Assembly (NCBI GenBank): GCA_020086605.1
Contig: JACBWW010000015.1
Location: forward strand, 13,906,218 to 13,970,217
DNA: 64,000 nucleotides
From: Lanius collurio
Lineage: Eukaryota; Chordata; Aves; Passeriformes; Laniidae
Reading direction: 5' to 3'
In this document: piece by piece, positions 27,701-39,700 of the stretch
How positions within the stretch are numbered: position 1 is the first letter of the stretch
Layout: each line of letters opens with the position of its first letter
Notes under the pieces: generated by a model
Databases searched by the model: none
What the model saw: the letters and a program-made list of their open reading frames with translations, nothing else
What the model was told of the DNA's origin: nothing
Translations under genes and position numbers: made by a program

Positions 27701-30700
27701 GAACTGACAAGGACAGACAGAGTATAAATCTCAGAGGAGCAGGGTGGTGTCACTGACACACAAATGTTGGTATGCAGGCGGTTGTTACGTTTCTGCCATA
27801 TTTTAATGTCAGAGGTCACAGTAAAGGTTTGGGAGGGAAGGTGATTTTTGTGGGGTGGCTTCATCTTTTCCTCTCCCCCTCCTTTTGAAAATTCCATTTT
27901 AGGGATTGATGAACCATTACATATCAAGAGGAGGAAAGTAATAAAACCAGGCTTTATACACAGTCCGTGGAAAAGCGCCTACATCAGACAGCACAGGATT
28001 GATACCAACTGGCGGCGAGGAGAGCTGAAATCGCCCAAGGTGAGGTTCTGAGCTCTGTGCACAGGGCCGTGAACAAAGCAGGATCAGCTCGTGGCTTGGG
28101 TTCTTTCCTTTGGACAAACAAGACTATTCATGCACAAAGAGCAGTGAATTGCTACAGAAAAAATAATTTGTATTTTCACTTTAAATTATAATCTGACCAC
28201 CATATTGGGAATGTGTTATGATCCATACTGCAGAATTCTTTCACTGCTCTTCTAATAGTTTCTGTACAATTTCATAAATTCTTAAAAATATAGCAGTCTC
28301 TTTGAGACAGGTAATTGCAGAGGCTTGATTGGAAATATTTATATTTAAACATACAGACACATATATTGTATATCTGTAAGTGTCTATGTATGTATTGGTA
28401 GAGCTGGGTCATATTGCAATATAAAAATACTCCACAACTGTTCTGTGATCATTTCCCACTTTATTTTTAAATGTGTTCTTGTAAATTGAGCAGCACAAGA
28501 CAATAACTTTGTGTTAAGATTTTGGTGGGGTTCTCTAAATGTTAAAATTATTTTAATGACATTCATATTTATCATTACATCCTTTCCAGTATGAAGATAT
28601 GAAGCAATAGTTCAAACCTTTTGTAAATAAAAATAGCACCTCTCTAATCAAACCTGATAATGAATAAGTAGCCAGAAATGTGAAGAAAACCTATACTCAT
28701 GGCTTTTTAAGGTTTTAAGGCAATTTACCTGCTTCTTTATTAAAAACAACAAAATAAAATAAGAACAAAAGAATTCCAATGGAAAACCTATGGCTATATC
28801 CTGCTGTTTATTTGGCCGTGACTTATGTACATCTCTGGCAACGGTTCTGTATTTTTTGCCTTGATATGCCACATCAAGTTATCTTGGAATTATTATTAAA
28901 ATTACAGCCTCTGGCATTATCCAAATGCCATTTCATTTCACTGAACATCTTGAAAAGTATTCAGATATCGTAAATAAGAAATTCTTCATCCTGTGTGTTC
29001 TGCTAAGGATTTTTTTTGCTGTATTTGCTGTAAGGTGTACTGAATTACAGTTTTTCCAAAATCAAGCATTGACAATCTTACCTCTATAAAGCAACATTCC
29101 AGTCCACATTCCCAGCACATTAAATTGTTGCTTTTGTTTGTATTTAATTGAGTTAATGGTTTTCTAGTTTTTAACTTTGGTTGCTGCCTGGCATTTAACA
29201 CAATACAATCTTTGGCTGGTATGGGGAAAAAAATAGATGTAGTCAGTGTTGACCACTGAAATACAAATACTCAGCAAATAATCAGCCCATCCTTTTTATT
29301 CAAGATTGAAACAAAAGGTAACAGTAACTCAACTGAAAAATAGATGGAATAACTGCAGAGGAATTGGGCAATGTCCAGTTACTAATTCAGCCCACTTTTG
29401 TTAGTGATTTTTCCTGGTGCTGTTAGGAGGCTTGCAGTAACTGTAGTGTGCCTGCTAAGCAATGCAGCATCACTCCAGGGAAGGAGGAAAACACCTTCTT
29501 TGGTCCCAGCTGGCGGTAAATTAGACTTGACACCCGGGATTAAGGGGCCTTATTATTACTGAAGCAACTCTAGCATTTCCTAATTTATGAATCAGAAGAG
29601 CACTTTGTTTCTCCTGCTTCTCTCTAATCTCCTGCGTTAACTTGTGACTGTTGCTTTGTGTTCTTGGTTGCCAGGTGCTCAAGGGCCACGATGACCACGT
29701 GATCACGTGCCTGCAGTTCTGCGGGAACCGCATCGTGAGCGGCTCCGATGACAACACGCTCAAAGTGTGGTCAGCGGTGACAGGCAAGGTGAGGGGGCTG
29801 CTCTGCTGGTTCTCTTGGGAGATGAGCCACAGGTAGAGCACTGCCACAGCAAAAATGCTGCTGTGCCAACAGACCATGCTGCAGGGTGGCCTTTAGTGCC
29901 TCTGGGGCAGGACTTGGAAGATTTACCAGATAAACATGTGGGTTGCCTTTTCCCACACAGAAACTCCTCCAGTTCAAAAAAGTCACCTTGATGTGAAATT
30001 GCAATGCTGCTCATGTTACCACTGGCATATATCTTTGTTCTCTTGGCAATTCTGCTATTCTTGTGGAGTCGTTTGTGACATGGATTTTAAAGAATTTGGA
30101 CAGAAACATTACTTTATCTTCCTTAAAGCTTAACTTAGGCTGCTTTTACCCCTCTGGATCTGCCTTTCTCACTTGTCTTCTAGCATTCTTTCTATTGTTT
30201 TCAAGTTTTTGAAACGGAGTGTTCATTTTACTGGCTCAGGTTTCAAATACAGAGTTTGTTTTTCTTTCCAAGCTACTATATTGCTGAGCCACAAAAAAAA
30301 AAAAAAAAAAAAAAATTAACTTGCTTTAGGTTTAAATATTTCCTATTAAATTAGATCCAGCTCAGGCAGGAATTTAATAAGCTTCAATAATTTAATTCTG
30401 GCTTAGAGAAGCAAAACAATGTGTGCAATCAAAAAGACAGTACTGAACATTTCAGTCATGTTAGAACATCACAGCTACTCAGCCCACAGGTTTTTTCTTT
30501 TTGAGATGACTGGCTGACCAAGGATGTAAAAAAGGCCTTGGGGAAACAGGACTTTTTCCTGTCAGACTGGTATTGTGTGCACTTAGCTTGGTTTTAATGG
30601 TATAGATAACAACAGGACAGCTGCTGAGGATAACATGTTTAAGATGTAAAAAGTATCCTCTTCATAATGTTGAGGCTGGATGTATTCAGCATTTGTCACT

Positions 30701-33700
30701 GCATGCCCTGAAGATCCTTGAAGGGATTGTTAATCCTACTGTGGGTAAGAATAAAATTAAGAGCCATAGGCACCCTCACCCTGCTGCTGTTGGCTTCTCT
30801 ACAACAAACTCTAACGAAGGATACCATAATGAAATTTACATCTATTTTAATTGAAAGGGGCAACCTAAACACAAATGAAAAATACTTTCTTTGTACATAC
30901 CACACTCCCAAAAGCAAAACGTTCCCTTAAATATATAAAATTGAGCACAGTGGCATGACTTAACAATTACTGCTCAGTAATTTTTTGAAAGTAATTACAA
31001 AATCTAGTGTGACCATTTACCCTAAACCTTTAAGAGAGCCAGAAATTGTGTCTGAAAGATGGAAGCATGCTGTATCAGCCCTCATGCTTACTGATGCTGA
31101 AGAATTAATAAAATAAAGAAACCCTAAAGGTTGGTTTGTGCAAATGAACATGATTAAGTAATTCCCTTGACAGATGTAAAGCCCAAAATAAGGATTCTGT
31201 GTTCTTACTGCTTTAACAGGATGATTTCTTAAAATATGAGCACATTGAATGAAATAAGAAAAAAGAGAACTGTAGAAGTGAAAATTGGCTATGAACTGAA
31301 AAAGATGGATTTGATAGCAGTGAATTAAGCTAGGAGCCAGTAATTGCAGAAGACTGGTTTAAAAATTGTTAAAGAACAGGAAATCTATGTACAATAAAAA
31401 AACAAGTTATTTTCAAGGATGCTAGGAAGAACAGGGTATTAACAATAGGAATTACTATACTGTTACTATTGCAGAAAAAATACTTAGAAGAAAATTCATA
31501 TGATGGAAATACAGCATGCAGGGATAATAAAACATTTCATCAGAAACTCACATGTTAACAACTGCCAAAGTTATAATTTTTCTTACTAGAGTTGATCCAG
31601 ATAATCTGTATTTGATGGTTTGGGGTTTTTTTCTAAAGTAACCTTTGGCTTAAAATTAGTGCATTTTCAAAAGGTATGATCATAAGGAGAAGAGCCAGGA
31701 TAGGACAGTTAGAAAGCTAAAATACATCAATATTTAAATGGAGTAAACTGAAAAGAGTGGGTATTTAGGATACATTATCTCAGATAAAAAATACTGGACT
31801 GCGTCAAGAGGAGTCAACTAACAGTTAAAGGAAGGCCACAGCAATTAATGCCACTTAGCATTAGATTACAGAAAAAGAGATCCTCAAACTGCCTTGACCT
31901 CTTTTCTCATGCAGTTACAGGTTTGACTGATAAAAATAATAGTGCAGAAGTAGATGGCTGTGTGCACTGAAAGACTGTATCCCCATGACAGGACTGAAGA
32001 AAATAGAATAATACAAAAATCAACATGGCACATATTTAAATATGTTAGAAAATGGGTAATTACAGAGATCATGTTGTTAAAGTAAATGCAGAATCTTCAT
32101 GGAGTATCTAGAGGAGTCTTGCATGGATCTTTCCTTGTCTGTGCTAATTAGCATTTATTGCTGCCTGGTGGGAAAGCATACATAGTCATTACTTGTAAGG
32201 ACAACAGGCTGGGAGACAGAGACGAGCCATTGTTCGGGGCCGACAGGGGTTTTATAGAAGAAGGTGTGAGCAAACACTGTCTGTACATGGTGAGAAATCA
32301 CGTCGTACATTTGGGATCAAAGAAGGGAGGCTGTGCTTATGTAGTGTGGGATTCTCTCCTGGGCAAAGTAAAGTCTGTAGAAACATGATTTTGCAGGAGG
32401 GATGCTGTAGCTGTGGCTTACAGAGTGCGGTGCTTCTTGGATAAACAAACAGAAAAATGCAACAAAAATATATGGTTTACAGATTGGTGGTAAAACTACC
32501 AAGTGTGTGCTCTCTCCACTTCTAATATACTTCAAAAAGCTATTGGAAATCTGCAGTGACTCAGGAAAATGCCAGGGAAATGACTCAAGGCTGCAAAACA
32601 TGTCCTTGTATTGAGAAATTTGGAAAGACAGCTTGGTTTGTCAAGGGGAAGATTACAAGTAAAATTACTTATAGTTGAAGTACCAACAATTGAGAGAAAT
32701 TTGATGATGATCTTTTAAAAAGGGGAATTTTTTTGTTCAATCAGAAAGAAGTCTCCAGGGGTCTTCTGGCTCTTCCTATGGGAGGTGGCTGTTACCTCCA
32801 AGACTGCTTTTTCTTAAAGTTTCCATTCCCCTCTGTCAAAAGGGTAACTAAGGAAAATATTTCTTTTCAGTGTTTGAGAACACTGGTTGGGCACACGGGC
32901 GGAGTGTGGTCATCGCAGATGAGGGACAACATCATCATCAGTGGCTCTACAGACAGAACGTTGAAAGTCTGGAACGCTGAAACTGGGGAGTGCATCCACA
33001 CCTTGTATGGACACACCTCCACCGTGCGCTGCATGCATCTCCATGAGAAAAGGTGAGGCTTTGTACAGAGCTGCAGCCATGGCCTGGCCTTCTTTTACAC
33101 TCTTGTGCTCACAGAAAGTGCTCCTGAAACCGGGGGACCTCATCCAGCACCGAGTGAAACACAAACCAGGCAAAACATAAATCAACACAAGGGAGGAGAT
33201 GATTAATAGAAGCAGAAGCATAAGAATACTAAATGAAGAACTGAAAATTGAGTCATGTACTTCAAAAAGTCACAGTCTGCGTTATTTCAAAGCTAATTCT
33301 TTGTTACATCGTGATCCAGTCTCCCACACTGAATAATTTCTTCTTTTGTCAATGCTACAAACTTTTACTCATTTTACCAAATAACCTTTTAAGTACTGTC
33401 ACTGCAGTATTTTATTTAAATTTTAACTGATTATAACATAATTTTTGCAACAGTAAACCATGTCTCGATTCAACAAACATTGGCAGAGCTCTGTTACTTG
33501 GCTGTGGTATGGAGCCGTTGACAGAGATTGTTGGTTGCATTTCTTGTTTTTTGAAGAATGATGAGGTTTTTCTGTATAAATTCCACTAATGTTCTTTCCA
33601 TCTCATTTCTGTTATTGGCCAAAAACACTTCTAGAAGTTTAATCTGAAAAAAAAAAACAAGCAGAATAACTGTTACTTTACTAAAAATGAAATTTCTAAA

Positions 33701-36700
33701 GATCTTTGTTTATTTGTTATAATTAGTTAGCTCAGTTATTAAAACAGAAAGCCTATAGCACTGGCTGGAGCTCACCATCTTGCTAAGCTTTCATAGGCAG
33801 ATACACCAGTCCACAGTATTTCTCATGGCATTTGTTTTTCTGGTCAGGAGTGAAGTGACTTTTTAAATACTGATTGCTAGTTGTATCAAATAGATCCTGA
33901 GGAGGTGAGTAGAGCCGATGAGGAACACCCCAGTCATTTGAGACCCTAATAAAACATCACACCAAGCCAGCACTTTGGTGGCTGGTGCACCAATGCTATC
34001 TAATGTGCCAGATTGAAACTCAGAACCCATTTGTAGCCAAGTTTAATTGTTGTAGTATTTTTATGTCCAATGCTAAGTACAGGAAGGGTTTTCTCGTTCC
34101 TGCAGAGTGGTCAGTGGGTCTCGAGACGCTACGCTGAGAGTCTGGGACATAGAGACAGGCCAGTGTTTACACGTTCTGATGGGCCACGTCGCTGCAGTTC
34201 GGTGCGTTCAATATGATGGCAGAAGGGTTGTAAGTGGTGCATATGATTTTATGGTCAAAGTGTGGGATCCAGAGACAGAGACCTGTCTGCACACACTGCA
34301 AGGGCATACTAACAGAGTCTACTCGTTACAGGTATGTGATTTTTATCTGCTGCTTTAGTTTCCTTAAGTAACATTTAAAGTCAGTTTATTTCACCTTGTT
34401 TATTAAGTTGTGGGTACCAAGTGCATAATTATATAAACCACAGGAATACAGAGGCATCTGTGATAAACCCTTTTTTCATTTTGTTACACTAATTATATGC
34501 TGTCTTAATTTGGAAAATGAAATTTTTTTTAGAGTAGCATTTTTTATAAAGGACCTAGTACAATAAAGCCCAAATCTCTACACCAGCAAGTTACATTGTT
34601 TTGTGGATTAATGGGTTGTTTGGTTGAGATTTTTTTTTTAAATCTTGCATGTATTTTGGAGGTATGTTTTTGCTTTCCCCAAGAAATTCCAAACTTACTG
34701 TTTTAAATAAATCAGAGGATATAGCAATTGACAACGTGACAAAAACCCTATTGAATTAATATTCTGATTTATGGAGATCTGTTTAGCCTCATTTTCTAGT
34801 CCCATCTCCAGTTCCAAACTATAATTCACACTAAGGCTGAACCTAAAATTTTAATGATCCTATGTAAATCTCTAGCCTTGTACTTCCTCTTCTCTGAGTA
34901 CAGGCCAGATGTACAACTGTGAGGGTTTTTCAACAGCAACATGTTAATGTAGGTGCAGGTTATTATGGTGCTACTTTGTGGCGTCTCTCTATTGCCCACC
35001 AGTCACCCAGAAAGCTGGCAAAGATACACACAGACCTCATGTCTTGGGTCTTCTTACCTTTACTAACCCAAAACATCATCTTGTTCATTCATAGAGTCAA
35101 AGCATCACTTCCAGGCATTGAAAAGCGAAAGAAATTAATTTCATGCTTGTGCCTGTTCACAACACAATCTGGCAGGACTTGAAAAAGAAATCAACAAAGA
35201 CAGTTCAAAACTGGGAAATGGCATTCAGCATTTAACTGCTCTGGGTTGTGGCTCAGAAAGTGAAACTCAGTGCTAGAGACATTTTTCATAAAGTATTTCA
35301 TATCTCACCATAATATATTAAATATGAACAAAATTTCTAATTGGTTTCCTTTCCCAAAATATGTAGCAAAATTTATCAAAAACTCCAGCCCTTCTCTTAC
35401 ATTCATATGCTGGGGAGTGTTCTCTAGACAAGCAGCAAGCAAGTTAAAAATGCTGTACTACCCACTGCTCTCTCAAAAATATTCTGAGGATTGTATTTCA
35501 CGTGGGGCAGTTTGGGAACAGATGTTATTCTACTGGTGGCTCTTGTTTTGGCTTACGAATATTTATGTCTTGCTCTGATACTGTAGTAATAATGGATCAA
35601 AGAATTGGGTTATGTTACACATTGATATGTTCTGAAACAAATGGGATGGGGGTTGGGGAGGGCAAGCTAGAGGCTACAGGTGTTTACAGGTTTGGAATGG
35701 AAAGGTTCTTTAAAATTGCATGGTGTCTCCTGCCCTTCAGCCTGAAGTAGCCCCAAACAGCAGAACTTTCACAAATAGAATAATCAGATGGAACAACCCA
35801 GTCCTTTCTATCCCTGCTCCATGGCAGGTTCTATTATATCTCAATGTTTCCCCATGTGTAGACCTAATATTTTCAGAGATCTTAATGTGCAGCAGTTGAA
35901 GACCACTGAATGTGTTGCATTTTCTTACTCTCTTACCTGCCTTTGAAGTAATCCACAGATTCTCAAGGTTCATGGATAACTCACTGATCCAAATCATTGT
36001 CTGTTTCACTGCAGCACCATCAATTTGTCTTGATGCCCAGCCTTAAAGCTCTCTTTCTGAATACCTTATGAACATGGAATGTGATTAGTTTGTGGGAAAG
36101 GGGGAAGGGAATTCAAAATTTATTACATCAGGTTTAGTTCTTTTTAGGATAGAAAAATATTGTCTAGTGTTCCCAAGTCTTTTGGGCTACTTGGCATTCC
36201 TTGTCTGTTTATCTGAAGACAAGGTTATTTCCCATCCTCTTTTGAAAGCAGGGGACCCAAACCAGGGTCCAGTCAAAGTCTTATCAATGCTTGCTAGAAG
36301 TGAAAAGTTACTTTTTATGCCTTCCATTCAGATACCAGAGGGTCTTTTTCAGTGTATTTTCACCAGGAATGCAGTGCATACAGCAGATAAGCAGTCTGTG
36401 TGCCAGTCACTCTCCATTCTTTTGAATCTGGGTGCCATGCTCAACCATATCTGACTGCAGAGATCTCAGATACTAATTTTCTGCGGGTCTTATAAAAAGC
36501 AGCAGCCCCAGATAGTGGAGTTCCCTTAACTGGCTTTGTTCCTTGCCTTATCGGGTACCAGTCAGTCCACATGGACAAGGAGTGTCAGATTGCCTTAAAT
36601 ATAACCAAGATTCCTGCCCAGCCTTCCTTCTCCCAGGCTGCAGCTGTACCTTCATTCATTCCCTGCCAAGTTCAGACCATCACACTTTTCACTTCTACAC

Positions 36701-39700
36701 TCTTTGCCTTTGGTCAGTTCTACTGTTTCAAATGTCACTCAAATCCTAATGAAAATAGTAAATGCCAGACCTCTCTGAAACTCTTTGTGGTATCTCTAAT
36801 AGTACTGTGAACAAAGTTCTGAATATTAAGTGTCCCTGCCTCAAGTTTGTCTCCCTCTTTGTAAAAATACAAGAAAGACATTTGCTGTTTCATATGGCTT
36901 TTTACTCCATTACAGAAAAAAAAAAATCATATTGGTTAAGATAATTTCCCCACAAATCTGTGTTTGCTGCTACTTACCCCATTACTCAGGGCTTAAAAGT
37001 TCCTTGTGGAAATTGAAGTTAGACTGGTTAATCCATAATTCCCCTATCCTGTCATCTCCTTTGATGCCTTGATCACCCTCAGTAAAGGAGGGAACTGTAT
37101 TCACCATCTGAAACTTGTCTGTCTTCCATGGGTTTTCAAAGATAGTAGCAGATGTCTCTGAGATTGTTTTAAAACAACTTGCCTTATGCAATTTTGTTCC
37201 CCCATTCTAGCAAAAGCTTGTACATTTGTCCTTGGCTTTAGTGCTGTGAGCTGTCACTCGGGTGGCTGAGGACTGAAACAAAAAAGTTAAATAGCTGGCC
37301 TCAGTCAGTGTTTCCTTCCCACTGAGGATAAATGAGGGGTTTTTGGCCTTCCTATTGGTGTGGTTCTTTTGTTTTGTTTTTGGTTGGGACTTCTTTACAC
37401 AATAGTGAAATGGCTCTTGCTAGTTTTATCTTGTGTTGTGCCCTGCCTTTCTGGTTTTGTCCCAGTGTGCTCTTTTATACACATCTATTGATTTAGTTTC
37501 TACTTCTTGTACAATTCCTTGTGGTTTAGCCAAGTGGGTCTCAGTAATTTACAATACTTCCTATCTTTCTTTCACACAGGATAGTTTGTGTCTTTAAGAA
37601 AGTGCCAACTGTCCTCAACTCTTCTTCCCCTCAGAGAACAGATACATAAAATCCTCATGGGAAGGAAGTCTTGGGTATTTTAAGTATTCCTTCTTGAAGC
37701 CCACTGGTTTTATTACACTGCTTTTTTCCTTTTTTGAGAGTTCTGGACTCTATGCCATTGTCACTACAGCTCAATTCCACCCTTCTGTTCCCTACATGGT
37801 CAAAAGAATCTCATATCTTAGCCTGTATGCTTTCCCTACAATGACTGGAAATTTACACTTCCTTACTGTACACAATTAGGGTAACAAAATAGCTAAACCT
37901 CACATTTTTCAATTACATTTCCTTCCATTTTCCTATGTTGTGACTTTTGTGTAGATGATTCTGGAATAACATTGTCATTCTCCTGCTTAATGTCCCTCTG
38001 ACTTGTAAAAAGCAAGGTTGGCTCGTTAAACATCTTTTTTAGGAAAAGTACTTTCTCTTACTGTTGCACCCTGCAGGATAGTCAGGATCTGCTGTGTTTA
38101 AAGGAGATTACATTTCAAAGACCAGGGGCTCAGAGTCTCTTTTCAAACCATGTCCCTCAAGAGCCCACATCTACAACAGACAATTGCACTGACCATGAAT
38201 CACCTGCTCTGGTATCAAACGTGGCCATCTCTACTGAGTTCTTACTTTGTACTGCAGTTTCTGAATATATATAGTATCTAACCTTGCATTTAGTGAATTA
38301 AATGCTTAATAGCCTTCTTTGTAAGATGCTAATATAATTGTTTGTAATAGATTTACCTTTCTTGTAGTTTGATGGTATCCATGTGGTGAGCGGATCTCTT
38401 GACACCTCCATCCGAGTTTGGGATGTGGAGACAGGCAACTGCATTCACACTCTAACAGGCCACCAGTCACTCACAAGTGGAATGGAACTCAAGGACAATA
38501 TACTTGTGTCTGGAAATGCTGATTCTACAGTCAAAATCTGGGACATTAAAACAGGACAATGTTTACAGACATTGCAAGGTAAGCTTAAACTACCTTCATG
38601 TAAATCAAGCAGCCTACAGTGATCTGTGCTGCAGATTCTGCATAAAAAAAAATAATTACATACAAAGAAACAAGTGCCGACCACTTACAACTTAAATATT
38701 TTTCTGATAACAGCTGTATGATCTTTTTCTGAACTAGAAGAACAAAATGTATTTAATCTAATCTATTCAAATCACTTGCCCATTATGAAAGGCAGATGGT
38801 CTGGACTGATAGCAATTTGCTATGGGTATATTAGCCTAATAAGCCACAGAAACATGTAGGAAATTACATCTCAAAATAGACAGTCAGTGTATTTATTTAG
38901 GGGTCACTTGAATGTTTCAAAGCCTACAGATTAATTGGATCAAGAGGCAAAGTACACTGTCTGTTGCAATAAATCAAGAGATGCAAGTGGAAGGTGTCTT
39001 TATTTCAGTAAGAAGAAAGATTTTATTTTTTTTCCTTCATGTTGACCGTTGTCACTCAGGCATCATGCACACAAACACATGGCTGTGTTTCTCCCCACAA
39101 AAAAAGGTCTTATATCATTCTCATATATCATATGCAGCAGTGCTGGCTGGAGCAGAAAATTAAATTTCCCTGTAAAGCAAACTCTGCTGCTTTAACATAT
39201 ATATTTATATGTCAGCATATAACTGTCAATATTTACTGATGGAGTAATCTCATAATAACACTTCAAAGGGACTTAGAGACGAACTCTTACAGCAGTCACC
39301 TCATGTGGATGGTTAAATTAATTTTCATGGATGCCCAAGTGTATGTTTGCTGGTATACAGCACAACAAGATCACTGAGACAAAGAAAATAGTGGGAAATT
39401 TTTTTTATACCTGCCTTCCCTTTTTGAAAGCATGGCAAAGCTTTTATACCTTTTAATGTACAAACCCAGGAGTTATAACAGATAGCTTTCTAATAGTTCT
39501 AAGAGATGGAAAGAACTGTATGCAAATAGCAAGGTGTTTATTCTAGATGCAGCACTGTCTGACATTGCTTTCTAATTACAAATAGAAATGTTTTTGTTTA
39601 CTCTTACAGGTCCCAACAAGCATCAGAGTGCTGTGACCTGTTTACAGTTCAACAAGAACTTTGTAATTACCAGCTCAGATGATGGGACTGTAAAACTTTG

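Noticed and set aside
32158..32388. 76-codon open frame in the intron after shared exon 6
   Set aside because: Reads plausibly as protein but matches no family I know and lacks a splice or promoter context. A translated database search would settle it.
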